From the NCBI RefSeq assembly GCF_001552135.1, contig NZ_BCQP01000081.1, positions 1-43,782 on the forward strand: a DNA stretch of 43,782 nt, written 5' to 3'. The translations under genes and the position numbers were made by a program. The stretch is from Actinomadura chibensis NBRC 106107 (GTDB lineage: Bacteria > Actinomycetota > Actinomycetes > Streptosporangiales > Streptosporangiaceae). Shown here in pieces: positions 18,058 through 25,817 of this stretch (its first letter is position 1; every line of letters begins with the position of its first letter). The notes under the pieces are model-generated. The model ran no database searches. It saw only the letters and a program-made list of their open reading frames with translations, and had not been told where the DNA came from.

Positions 18058-19392
18058 TCAGGGGCCCCGTGCGGAGGGCGTGTCCGGCTGCCGGTCCGGT
18101 GGCGCCTCGGGTGGCATGTCCTCTTCCGGCTCCCGTCCGGGCGTCGGCAGGTCGAATCTCGTGATGACGAACGTGAAGATCGCGTAGTACAGGACGAAGT
18201 ACACCCCGCCGAGCGCGACGACCATCCACAGATGGCGGGTGTTGCTCTTGGTCGCGTTCAGGAGCAGGTCGACGAGCCCGGCGGAGAAACTGAATCCGAG
18301 CTGCGCGTCCGCCGCCGCGAGCAGGGCCATCGACACGCCGGTCAGCACGACGTGGATCCCGTACAGCAGCGGCGCGACGAACATGAACGAGAACTCGATC
18401 GGCTCGGTGACGCCGGTGACGAACGCGGTCAGCGCGGCGGAGAACATCAGGCCGCCGACGGTGGCGCGGCGGTGCGGCGGGGCCGTCCGCCAGATGGCGA
18501 GGGCCGCGCCGGGCAGGCCGAACATCAGCACGGGGAAGAACCCGGCGAGGAGCGTCCCGGAGTGCGGGTCGCCCGCCAGGTACCGGTTGATCTCGCCGTG
18601 GACGACGCCGTCCGGCCCCTTGTAGGAGCCGAACACGAACCAGATCAGCGAGTTCAGGATGTGGTGCAGGCCGAACGGGATCAGCAGCCGGTTGGCGACG
18701 CCGTAGACGCCCGCGCCGAGCGCGCCCGCGCCGGTGATCCAGTCGCCGAACGCGTCGATGCGCCCGCCGAGCACCGGCCAGACCAGGCCGAGGACGACGC
18801 CGAGCACCAGCGCGGCCCCGGCGCTGACGATCGGGACGAACCGCCGCCCGCCGAAGAACGCGAGCCAGGACGGCAGCTTGACCCGGTGGAACCGCTGGTA
18901 GAGCAGGGCGACCATGATCCCGACGGCGATGCCGCCGAGGACCTGGGTCGGGTTCGTCAGCCCGTAGCCGATCGTCTCCTTCAGCGAGCCGTCCTCCTGC
19001 CGGACGAGCTGGACGACCGCGCCCTTCAGCTCGGGGCTGTGCGCGAACAGCGTCTTCGAGACGCGGTCGAACACGAGGTAGGCGACGACGGCGGCGAGCG
19101 CGGTCGACCCGTCGGCCTTCTTCGCGAACCCGATGGCGACGCCGACCGCGAACAGGATCGGCAGGTTGTCCAGCAGCGCCCCGCCCGCGGCGGCGAAGAC
19201 CTCGGCGATCCGGTCCACGCCGAGGCCGTCCGCGCCGAGGAGATCGGGCTGGCCGAGCCGGAGCAGGATCCCGGCGGCGGGCAGGACGGCGATCGGCAGC
19301 ATGAGGCTGCGGCCGATCCGCTGCAGCACGCCGAACACGGGCGTCCCGCCGCCGCCGACGCTCGTCCGTTCCTGACGAGTTCCGGACGACAT
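18058..19392 (-). CDS. PTS EIIC permease, N-acetylglucosamine/glucose family (copy 2)
   Basis: This is a membrane GlcNAc-type permease with an EIIC domain only, 444 residues from the ATG at 19392. That start was chosen because GGAG lies 6 nt upstream; ATGs at 19398 and 19404 are alternatives. It shares with copy 1 the blocks LQRIGRSLMLPIAVLPAA, FGLHHILNSLIWFVFG, LLAGFFPVLMFGLPGAALA and VTGVTEPIEFSFMFVAPLLYG. It differs in the tail, which is acidic and Pro-rich, and around residues 120-150. It is divergent from nagA across a perfect palindromic DasR-like operator, so the two should be co-regulated. Two paralogous EIICs with a single EIIB suggest either different affinities or different sugars; which is not visible from sequence. 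Confidence 0.92.
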   Translation of the reverse strand: MSSGTRQERTSVGGGGTPVFGVLQRIGRSLMLPIAVLPAAGILLRLGQPDLLGADGLGVDRIAEVFAAAGGALLDNLPILFAVGVAIGFAKKADGSTALAAVVAYLVFDRVSKTLFAHSPELKGAVVQLVRQEDGSLKETIGYGLTNPTQVLGGIAVGIMVALLYQRFHRVKLPSWLAFFGGRRFVPIVSAGAALVLGVVLGLVWPVLGGRIDAFGDWITGAGALGAGVYGVANRLLIPFGLHHILNSLIWFVFGSYKGPDGVVHGEINRYLAGDPHSGTLLAGFFPVLMFGLPGAALAIWRTAPPHRRATVGGLMFSAALTAFVTGVTEPIEFSFMFVAPLLYGIHVVLTGVSMALLAAADAQLGFSFSAGLVDLLLNATKSNTRHLWMVVALGGVYFVLYYAIFTFVITRFDLPTPGREPEEDMPPEAPPDRQPDTPSARGP

Positions 19393-19427
19393 TGTCATCT
19401 CCATCCGATTCGTGGAGTATGGTGCCT

Positions 19428-19453
19428 ACTGGTCTAGTCCGGACTAGACCAGT
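19428..19453. promoter_or_regulatory. 26-bp perfect palindrome, DasR-like operator between EIIC copy 2 and nagA
   Basis: The canonical dre half-sites ACTGGTCT (19428-19435) and AGACCAGT (19446-19453) are both exact. They are separated by the palindromic 10-bp AGTCCGGACT, so the whole 26 bp is a perfect palindrome. It lies 35 bp before the EIIC start and 52 bp before the nagA start, placed to repress both divergent promoters. Confidence 0.8.
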
Positions 19454-19505
19454 TAATTCGGACGTTAACGACCAGCGATCGCTGCGTCACAGAGAGTGCG
19501 CATCC

Positions 19506-20666
19506 ATGGCATCACTTCTGATCACGGCCAACCGCATGATCATTACCCCCGCGGGCAGTTCTACCCGCGTACTCTCGCCGGGATACGTCCGCGTCGTGGA
19601 CGGTGTCATCGCCGAGGCCGGGCAGGGTCCGCCGGACGAGGCGTCCGACGTCGACCTCCCGGACGGGCTGCTCGCCCCCGGACTCGTCGACCTCCAGGTC
19701 AACGGCTTCTTCGGCCACGACATGGTGGACGCCGACGAGGCCGCCTGGCACACCGTCGTCGGCCGCCTCCCCGAGACCGGCGTCACCGCGTTCCTGCCGA
19801 CGTTCATCACCGCCCCGGTCGCGACGCAGGCCGCCGCGCTGCGCCGCACCCGCGACCTCCTGCCCCGGCTGCCGCTCGGTACCCGCGTCCTCGGCGTCCA
19901 CCTCGAAGGCCCGTTCCTGTCGGAGAAGCGCAAGGGCGCGCACAACGCCGTCTACCTCACCGACCCCGAGCCCGAGGCGATCGCGACGCTGCTGGAGACC
20001 GGGCTCGTCAAGCTCGTGACCCTCGCCCCCGAACGGAACGGCGCCCTTTCCGCGATCCGCACCCTCACCGCCGCGGGCGTGCTGGTCAGCGTCGGGCACA
20101 GCGACGCCACCGCCGCGCGGACCGCCGAGGCCGCGGACGCGGGGGCGCGCATGGTCACCCACATCTTCAACGCCCAGTCCGGCGTCCACCACCGCGACCC
20201 GGGCGTCGCCACGCAGGCGCTCATCGACGACCGGCTGAGCCCCGGGCTCATCCTCGACCTGCACCACGTCGGGCCCGAGGCGGCCGAGCTCGTGTTCCGC
20301 GCCGCGGCCGGACGGGTCGTGCTCGTCACCGACGCGGCGGCGTCGGCCGGGATGCCCCCCGGCACCTACGAACTCGGCGGCGAGCCCATCACCATGCCCG
20401 AGCAGGGCCCGCCGCTGCGCGCCGACGGAACCATCGCCGGGTCCGGCCTCCGGCTGGACGAGGCCGTCGGCAACGCGATCGGCCTCGGGATCGGCACGGC
20501 CGCCGCGGTGGACGCGGCGACCCGGATCCCGGCCGAGCTGATCGGCCGGCCGGACCTCGGCCGCATCGCCCCGGGCGCCGCCGCGGACCTGGTCTGGCTG
20601 GGGCCGGACCACCGGGCGCGTACCACGTGGGTCAACGGGCAGAAAGTCTTCGGAGGGGGATCATGA
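19506..20666 (+). CDS. nagA: N-acetylglucosamine-6-phosphate deacetylase NagA
   Basis: This cytoplasmic amidohydrolase converts GlcNAc-6-P to GlcN-6-P and acetate. Length is 386 residues. It has LVDLQVNGFFG after a short N-terminal beta domain, the metal-binding Glu in HLEGPFLSEKRKGAHN, the metal His residues in VSVGHSDAT and MVTHIFNAQS, and the catalytic Asp in VLVTDA. The ATG at 19506 gives the normal N-terminus (MASLLITANRMI); the frame upstream runs through the operator and is not coding. It is the first gene of a seven-gene run ending with ptsI, and its stop overlaps the next start by 4 bp (ATGA). DasR-like control is expected from the operator upstream. Confidence 0.95.
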   Translation: MASLLITANRMIITPAGSSTRVLSPGYVRVVDGVIAEAGQGPPDEASDVDLPDGLLAPGLVDLQVNGFFGHDMVDADEAAWHTVVGRLPETGVTAFLPTFITAPVATQAAALRRTRDLLPRLPLGTRVLGVHLEGPFLSEKRKGAHNAVYLTDPEPEAIATLLETGLVKLVTLAPERNGALSAIRTLTAAGVLVSVGHSDATAARTAEAADAGARMVTHIFNAQSGVHHRDPGVATQALIDDRLSPGLILDLHHVGPEAAELVFRAAAGRVVLVTDAAASAGMPPGTYELGGEPITMPEQGPPLRADGTIAGSGLRLDEAVGNAIGLGIGTAAAVDAATRIPAELIGRPDLGRIAPGAAADLVWLGPDHRARTTWVNGQKVFGGGS

Positions 20667-21703
20667 CCAGCAAGATGCGCGCCGAGATCGGCGAGCAGCC
20701 GGACGCGCTGCGCCGGACGATCGACGCGCTGCTGCCGCGCACGCCCGACATCGGGGCGCTCGCCCGGGACACGCGGCAGGTGCTGTTCATCGCGCGGGGG
20801 TCGTCCGACAACGCCGCGGTGTACGGCCGCTACCTGGTGGAGTCGCGGGCCGGACGGCTGTCCACGCTCGCCGCCCCGTCCATCGCGACGACCTACCGGC
20901 GCAGGCTCGACCTGTCCGGCGTGCTGGCCGTCGCGATCAGCCAGTCCGGCAAGACCGAGGAGATCGTCGAGACGCTCGACTGGGCGAAGGACTGCGGCGC
21001 CCGGACGGTCGCCGTCACCAACGGCGCCGGGTCCCCGCTCGCCGAGGCCGCCGAGGTCGCGCTGATCACGCTCGCGGGCGACGAGGTCGCCGTCCCCGCG
21101 ACCAAGACCTACACGACGCAGCTCGCCGCGCTGTCGGTGCTGGGCCTCGGGCTCGGCGCGGACGTCGCCGCCGACGACCTGCGCCGCGCCCCCGACGAGG
21201 TCGCCCGGATGATCGAGGTGGCGGAGGCGGCCGCCGCGCTGCCGGAGATCGTCGAGGCGCTGGCGAAGGTCCCCGGCGCGGTCGTGTCCGGGCGCGGCAT
21301 CGCGTTCGGCACCGCGCTGGAGCTGGCGCTGAAGATGAAGGAGGCGTGCTACCTGCACGCCATGGGCCTGTCGTACGCCGACCTGCAGCACGGCCCGATC
21401 GCCGTCGTCGACGACCAGACGCCCGCGCTGCTCGTCGCGGCGGGCTCCGGGCCGACGCTCGCCGGGACGGTCTCGCTCGCGCGCCGCGTGGAGAGCGCCG
21501 GGGCGCACGCCTACGGCCTCGGCGGCGGCGACGACCTCGCGGCCGCGTGCACGGCGGCGCTGCCCGGACCGGCACTGCCCGAATGGGTGGCGCCGCTCGG
21601 TCTCATCGTCCCCGGTCAGCTTCTTGTGGAGAACCTGGCCCGCCGACTCGGCATCGACCCAGATGTACCCCGTGGCCTCAACAAGGTCACCCAGACGGAC
21701 TGA
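20663..21703 (+). CDS. SIS-domain glucosamine-6-phosphate deaminase, type II (GlmS-isomerase-like)
   Basis: It probably converts GlcN-6-P to fructose-6-P and ammonia. Length is 346 residues with two SIS domains and no N-terminal glutaminase domain, unlike GlmS. Motifs are LFIARGSSDNAAVYGRYLVE and VAISQSGKTEEIVETL in SIS1, EVAVPATKTYTTQLAALS, then YLHAMGLSYADLQHGPIAV in SIS2, and the terminal PRGLNKVTQTD, which resembles the GlmS C-terminal loop. The ATG overlaps the nagA stop, with GGAGGGGG upstream. In this position it fills the NagB role; no classical NagB is in the window. An alternative reading is a sugar isomerase of the AgaS/FrlB kind, but the nagA coupling favours deaminase. Confidence 0.88.
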   Translation: MTSKMRAEIGEQPDALRRTIDALLPRTPDIGALARDTRQVLFIARGSSDNAAVYGRYLVESRAGRLSTLAAPSIATTYRRRLDLSGVLAVAISQSGKTEEIVETLDWAKDCGARTVAVTNGAGSPLAEAAEVALITLAGDEVAVPATKTYTTQLAALSVLGLGLGADVAADDLRRAPDEVARMIEVAEAAAALPEIVEALAKVPGAVVSGRGIAFGTALELALKMKEACYLHAMGLSYADLQHGPIAVVDDQTPALLVAAGSGPTLAGTVSLARRVESAGAHAYGLGGGDDLAAACTAALPGPALPEWVAPLGLIVPGQLLVENLARRLGIDPDVPRGLNKVTQTD

Positions 21704-21769
21704 GCCGTCCAGACCCAGCGATCCCCGAGCGGCCCGCGACGCCGGGCCCGGCCCGACAGGAGAAACGAC

Positions 21770-22003
21770 ATGGACAAGGCCGAGGCGATCGTCGCCGCCC
21801 TGGGCGGCGCCGAGAACATCGTCGAGATCGAGCCGTGCGCGACGCGGCTGCGCACCGAGGTCGCCGACCCCGGCAAGGTCGACGACGCCGCGCTGAAGAA
21901 GGCGGGCGCGTTCGGCGTCATGCGCAGCGGCACCGTCGTGCAGGTCGTCGTGGGCCCTGAGGCCGACACCATCTCCAGCGACATCGAGGACATCCTCGAC
22001 TGA
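21770..22003 (+). CDS. PTS EIIB, GlcNAc/glucose type (free-standing)
   Basis: This small cytoplasmic phosphocarrier passes phosphate from EIIA to the sugar bound in EIIC. Length is 77 residues. The phosphorylated Cys is C23 in EIEPCATRLRTEV, and KAGAFGVMRSGTVVQVVVGP is the normal family C-terminal half. AGGAGA lies 8 nt before the ATG. It is the only EIIB in the window and must serve both EIIC paralogues. It corresponds in role to NagF of Streptomyces. Confidence 0.93.
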   Translation: MDKAEAIVAALGGAENIVEIEPCATRLRTEVADPGKVDDAALKKAGAFGVMRSGTVVQVVVGPEADTISSDIEDILD

Positions 22004-22047
22004 CCCCGTCCCACCGAGCCACTCCCATCGACCCAAAGGACCCCCTG

Positions 22048-22497
22048 ATGACCCGAGTACTGTCACCGGTCTCCGGCCGGGTCGTCGGCCTGGCCGGCGT
22101 CCCCGACCCGGTGTTCGCCCAGGCCATGGTGGGCCCGGGCACGGCGGTCGACCCCGAGCGCGGCCCGGGCCAGGCGATCGCGCCGGTCACCGGAAAGATC
22201 GTCAAGCTGCACCCGCACGCCTACGTCGTCGTGGACCGGGAGGGCCACGGGGTGCTCGTCCACCTCGGCATCGACACCGTCAAGCTGAAGGGGGAGGGCT
22301 TCGACCTCCTCGTCGGCGAGGGCGACGAGGTCGTGTCCGGGCAGCCGGTCGTCGGCTGGAACCCGGCCGTGATCGAGGCGGGCGGGCGCTCGCCGGTCTG
22401 CGCGGTCGTCGCCCTGGACGCGGGCGCCGACGCCCTCTCCGACGTGGTGGAGTCGGGCGAGGTGACGAAGGGGGCCGAGCTGTTCACATGGAGCTGA
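22048..22497 (+). CDS. crr: PTS EIIA, glucose type (Crr)
   Basis: This cytoplasmic phosphocarrier works between HPr and EIIB. Length is 149 residues. SPVSGRVVGL starts the beta-sandwich. The active His is H72 in GVLVHLGIDTVKL, with the assisting His at H57 (LHPHAYVV), 15 residues apart as in E. coli EIIA-Glc. The motif EGDEVVSGQPVVGW follows. It is 44 bp after the EIIB gene and 4 bp before the HAD gene. In actinobacteria such proteins can also act in regulation, but nothing here shows that. Confidence 0.95.
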   Translation: MTRVLSPVSGRVVGLAGVPDPVFAQAMVGPGTAVDPERGPGQAIAPVTGKIVKLHPHAYVVVDREGHGVLVHLGIDTVKLKGEGFDLLVGEGDEVVSGQPVVGWNPAVIEAGGRSPVCAVVALDAGADALSDVVESGEVTKGAELFTWS

Positions 22498-22501
22498 TCG
22501 G

Positions 22502-23191
22502 ATGGCGGTGATCGACCTGGACGCCGCCGTGTTCGACCTCGACGGCACCCTCATCGACACCGAGCCGCGCAACCGGGTGATGTGGTCGCGGCTGTTCGAC
22601 GCGCACGGCGCCCCCTACGACGACGCGGTGATCGCGTCGTTCGCCGGGCGCCGCGGGCGCGAGGTGCTCCAGGAGCTGGCGCACCTGTTCCCCGGCCGGA
22701 CGGTCGAGGAGCTGTTCGAGCAGGCGCTGTCCTTCGGGACGCTGCCCGGCCTGCCCGCCGCCGCGCCCGTGCCCGGCGCCGTCGGCCTCGTCCGGTCGCT
22801 GGCCGGGGCCGGGGTGCCGCTCGCGGTGGTGACGTCCGGGCAGCGCGCCTACGCCGAGGACCTGCTGGCCGAGCTGGGCGTCCGCCACCTGCTCGACGTC
22901 GTCGTGACGGCGGGCGACGTCGCCACCGGCAAGCCCCACCCGGAGGGCTACCTGGCCGCCGCGCGGGACCTCGGCGTCCCGCCGGCGGCGGCGGTCGGGT
23001 TCGAGGACGCCCCGGCGGGCGTCGCGGCCGTGAAGTCCGCGGGCATGACCTGCGTGGGCGTCGGCACCACGCAGCCCCCGGACGCGCTGGCCGGGGCCGA
23101 CCACGTGGTCGCCGACCTGAACGAGGTGGACGTCGTGCCGGGCCCCGCGCTGCGGGTGCGCGGCCCGCGTCCCCGTGAACACCAGAGTTGA
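22502..23191 (+). CDS. HAD-superfamily phosphatase/phosphomutase-like protein
   Basis: This is a cytoplasmic subfamily IA HAD hydrolase of 229 residues. Motif I is FDLDGTLIDTE (nucleophile D12, general acid D14). Motif II is VVTSGQ, the motif III Lys is in GKPHPEGYL, and motif IV is VGFEDAPAGV. All catalytic positions are present. It resembles beta-phosphoglucomutase and sugar-phosphate phosphatases. The start is 4 bp after crr, so it is co-transcribed with the PTS genes. The context suggests a role in relieving sugar-phosphate build-up, which is inference. The last codons and the stop lie in the first copy of a 20-bp duplication. Confidence 0.85.
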   Translation: MAVIDLDAAVFDLDGTLIDTEPRNRVMWSRLFDAHGAPYDDAVIASFAGRRGREVLQELAHLFPGRTVEELFEQALSFGTLPGLPAAAPVPGAVGLVRSLAGAGVPLAVVTSGQRAYAEDLLAELGVRHLLDVVVTAGDVATGKPHPEGYLAAARDLGVPPAAAVGFEDAPAGVAAVKSAGMTCVGVGTTQPPDALAGADHVVADLNEVDVVPGPALRVRGPRPREHQS

Positions 23192-23212
23192 CCCGTGAAC
23201 ACCAGAGTTGAC
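23173..23212. repeat. Exact 20-bp tandem duplication at the end of the HAD gene
   Basis: Positions 23173-23192 and 23193-23212 are identical. The first copy encodes the last residues (REHQS) and stop of the HAD protein; the second is the start of the gap before ptsH. The identity suggests a recent slippage or duplication. Confidence 0.9.
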
Positions 23213-23239
23213 CAGGGACAAGCTGAGAGGGAGTGTGCC

Positions 23240-23512
23240 GTGACCGAGCGCAAGGTCAAGATCGAGTCGAGGGTGGGGCTGCACGCGCGGCCGGCCGCGC
23301 TGTTCGTCCAGACGGCGGCCAAGGCCCCGATGGAGGTGACCGTGGCCAAGCACGGCGGCGCCCCGGTGAACGCCAAGAGCATCCTCGCCGTGCTGGGGCT
23401 GGACGCCCGGCACGGGGAGGAGGTCGTGCTGTCCGCCGAGGGCGCGGGCGCCGACGAGCTGCTCGACGACCTGGAGCGGCTGCTCGCCACGCCGGAGCCC
23501 GAGGGGGCCTGA
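23240..23512 (+). CDS. ptsH: HPr, PTS phosphocarrier protein
   Basis: It carries phosphate from EI to EIIA. Length is 90 residues. The phosphorylated His is H15 in SRVGLHARPAALFVQ. The NAKSILAVLGL helix carries S47, equivalent to the regulatory Ser46 of firmicutes, although no HPr kinase is seen here. The GTG at 23240 has GGGAG ~7 nt upstream and gives the normal family N-terminus (MTERKVKIES). An earlier GTG at 23195 falls in the duplicated 20-mer and is unlikely. It is 1 bp from ptsI. Confidence 0.96.
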   Translation: MTERKVKIESRVGLHARPAALFVQTAAKAPMEVTVAKHGGAPVNAKSILAVLGLDARHGEEVVLSAEGAGADELLDDLERLLATPEPEGA

Positions 23513-23513
23513 C

Positions 23514-25229
23514 GTGGGTTCGTCGCAGGACGGGAAGCCGTCGCAGGCCGGGGCTCCGCTGCGGGGCGCCGGGGTCAGCCCCGGCGTCGGCGTCGGGCCG
23601 GTGCGGACCATCGCCGGGGCCGTCCCGGAGCCGCCCGCCGGGGCGCGGCACGGCGGGGACGCCGCCGCCGAGCGCGCCGTCGCGGCGGCCGCGCTGGAGG
23701 CGGTCGCCGCCGACCTTGAGGACCGCGGCGACCGCGCCGCGGCGGTGGGCAACACCGACGGCCGCGACGTGCTGAACGCGCAGGCCCTGATGGCCCGCGA
23801 CCCCGGCCTCGCCGAGGGCGTCGCCGCCCGGATCGAGGAGGGCGCCGCCGCTCCCCGCGCCGTCTTCGAGGCGTTCGGCGTCTACCGGGAGATGCTGGCC
23901 GGGGCGGGCGAGTACATGGCCGCCCGGGTCACCGACCTGGACGACATCCGGGACCGGGCGATCGCCCGGCTGCTCGGCCTGCCGATGCCCGGCGTGCCCG
24001 CCTCCGACGAACCGTTCGTGCTGGTCGCCCGCGACCTCGCTCCCGCGGACACGGCCGTCCTCGACCCCGCGCGGGTCGTCGCGTTCGTGACCGAGGAGGG
24101 CGGGCCGACCAGCCACACCGCGATCCTCGCCCGGACGATGGGCGTGCCCGCCGTGGTCGCGCTGCCGGGCGCGACGTCCCTCGCCGACGGGACCCGCGTC
24201 CTCGTCGACGGCAGCGCCGGGACGGTCGTCGCGGACCCGTCCGACGCCGAGGTCGCGGCGGCCCGCGCCGCCGTGGCCGCCCGCGCGGCCGCGCTCGCGG
24301 ACTCGTCCGGGCCCGGCGCCACCAAGGACGGCCACGCGGTGCCGCTGCTCGCCAACATCGGCGGCCCGAAGGACGTCGAGGCGGCGCTGGAGCACGGCGC
24401 CGAGGGCGTCGGCCTGTACCGCACCGAGTTCCTCTTCCTCGACCGCTCGACGCCGCCGGGCGCGGACGAGCAGGAGGACGCCTACCGGCGGGTCCTGGAG
24501 GCGTTCCCGGACGGCCGCGTCGTCGTCCGCACCCTGGACGCCGGCGCCGACAAGCCGCTCGCCTTCCTGCCGCCGCCCGCCGAGGAGCCCAACCCGGCGC
24601 TCGGCGAGCGCGGCCTGCGGATGACCCGGCTGCACCCCGAGGTGCTCTCCGCGCAGCTCGCGGCGCTCGCCCGCGCGGCGTCCGGGCTGCCGGCGAAGCT
24701 CCAGGTCATGGCGCCGATGGTGGCGGACGCCGACGAGGCCGCCTACTTCGCCGGGGTCTGCCGGGACGCGGGCATCGAGCACCCCGGCGTCATGATCGAG
24801 ATCCCGGCGGCGGCGCTGCGCGCCCGCGACCTCGCGGCGGAGGTCGAGTTCTTCAGCATCGGGACGAACGACCTCACCCAGTACGCGTGCGCGGCGGACC
24901 GGCAGGTCGGCGCCCTCGCCGGCCTCCAGGACCCGTGGCAGCCCGCCGTCCTCGACCTGGTCGCGCCCGCGGCCGGGGCGGGCGTCCCGTGCGGCGTCTG
25001 CGGCGAGGCGGCCGGGGACCCGGCGCTCGCCTGCGTCCTGGTCGGGCTCGGGGTGACGTCGCTGTCGATGAGCGCGCCGTCGCTGCCGCTGGTGCGGGCC
25101 GCGCTCGCCCGGCACACGCTGGACGAGTGCCGCCGGGCCGCGTCCGCCGCCCGCGCGGCCCGCACCGCCGCCGCGGCCCACGAGGCCGCCCGCGCCCACC
25201 TGCCGTACCTCGCCGACCTGGGCATCTGA
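23514..25229 (+). CDS. ptsI: PTS enzyme I
   Basis: This cytoplasmic enzyme phosphorylates HPr from phosphoenolpyruvate. Length is 571 residues, normal for EI. It has an N-terminal HPr-binding alpha domain, then the phospho-His domain with H201 in EEGGPTSHTAILAR, and the C-terminal PEP-binding barrel with GLYRTEFLFLDR, VVVRTLDAGADKPLAF, FFSIGTNDLTQYACAADR and the active Cys C496 in PCGVCGEAAGDP. The GTG start is 1 bp after the ptsH stop, so the two are coupled. It is the last gene of the nagA-to-ptsI run. The general PTS genes sitting inside the GlcNAc operon implies that PTS capacity here is tied to amino-sugar supply. Confidence 0.96.
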   Translation: MGSSQDGKPSQAGAPLRGAGVSPGVGVGPVRTIAGAVPEPPAGARHGGDAAAERAVAAAALEAVAADLEDRGDRAAAVGNTDGRDVLNAQALMARDPGLAEGVAARIEEGAAAPRAVFEAFGVYREMLAGAGEYMAARVTDLDDIRDRAIARLLGLPMPGVPASDEPFVLVARDLAPADTAVLDPARVVAFVTEEGGPTSHTAILARTMGVPAVVALPGATSLADGTRVLVDGSAGTVVADPSDAEVAAARAAVAARAAALADSSGPGATKDGHAVPLLANIGGPKDVEAALEHGAEGVGLYRTEFLFLDRSTPPGADEQEDAYRRVLEAFPDGRVVVRTLDAGADKPLAFLPPPAEEPNPALGERGLRMTRLHPEVLSAQLAALARAASGLPAKLQVMAPMVADADEAAYFAGVCRDAGIEHPGVMIEIPAAALRARDLAAEVEFFSIGTNDLTQYACAADRQVGALAGLQDPWQPAVLDLVAPAAGAGVPCGVCGEAAGDPALACVLVGLGVTSLSMSAPSLPLVRAALARHTLDECRRAASAARAARTAAAAHEAARAHLPYLADLGI

Positions 25230-25238
25230 CCCTGTTCG

Positions 25239-25745
25239 TCAGGGGGCCAGTCGCCAGTAGGGGCCGGTCTTGCGGAGGGTGAAGGAGGCCGCGAGGAGGC
25301 CGCCGGGGCGGGCGGGCTCGCCCGCCCACTCCAGCTGCTCGAAGCGGACGGTGTACTCGCCGTCCGCCGGGCCGTCCTCGCAGGCCGGGACGGTCACGCC
25401 GCGCAGCGCCGCCACGTCCCGCGGGCGCAGCCTCGCGCGCGCCCGCAGGAACCCGGCGCGGCAGCCGCCCGCCCGGCCGAACGCGGCCCGCTCGAACTCG
25501 GGCGTCAGGTAGGCGCAGGCCCGGACGTTCCCCGCCGCGACGCCGCGCAGGTACTTGTAGAGCGCCAGCCGCGCGGGGAAGCTGTCCGCGGCGGCCTCCG
25601 TGGTGGTCTCCGCGGTGGCGCCGTCGACCAGCCGGGAGTCGCCGGGCTCGGGGGTGAGCGGCGGCATCGACAGGTCCGGCTCGCCGCCGCACGCGGTGGA
25701 CGCCGCGAACAGGGACACGACCGCGAAGAGCGCGCGGACACGCAC
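25239..25745 (-). CDS. Putative secreted lipoprotein, unknown function
   Basis: Length is 168 residues from the GTG at 25745, which has AGGAGG 6 nt upstream. The signal peptide VRVRALFAVVSLFAASTAC gives a lipidated C19 (lipobox S-T-A-C, weak). A Pro/Thr/Glu-rich linker leads to a compact domain of ~100 residues (~60-168) with Cys residues in NVRACAYL, GGCRAG and VPACEDG, and a C-terminal strand FTLRKTGPYWRLAP. The domain has the look of small extracytoplasmic alpha+beta folds, but I do not recognise a family. It is convergent with ptsI and lies 72 bp downstream of the NagZ-like lipoprotein gene in the same direction. Confidence 0.75.
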   Translation of the reverse strand: MRVRALFAVVSLFAASTACGGEPDLSMPPLTPEPGDSRLVDGATAETTTEAAADSFPARLALYKYLRGVAAGNVRACAYLTPEFERAAFGRAGGCRAGFLRARARLRPRDVAALRGVTVPACEDGPADGEYTVRFEQLEWAGEPARPGGLLAASFTLRKTGPYWRLAP

Positions 25746-25787
25746 GGGAACCTCCTGGGGGCCGAAGGCGCGCCGATCCTCCCAGGA

Positions 25788-25803
25788 GACGGGCGCCCCC
25801 GTC
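25788..25803 (-). terminator. Weak hairpin after the nagZ-like gene
   Basis: GACGGG (25788-25793) pairs with CCCGTC (25798-25803) around a CGCC loop. It is 14 bp beyond the nagZ-like stop. There is no T-run, so read-through into the lipoprotein gene is possible. Confidence 0.3.
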
Positions 25804-25817
25804 CACACGGTCCGGCG

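Noticed and set aside
20663..21703. SIS-domain gene as GlmS (glucosamine synthase)
   Set aside because: The N-terminal glutaminase domain with its catalytic Cys is absent, and the gene is coupled to nagA, so a catabolic deaminase fits better.
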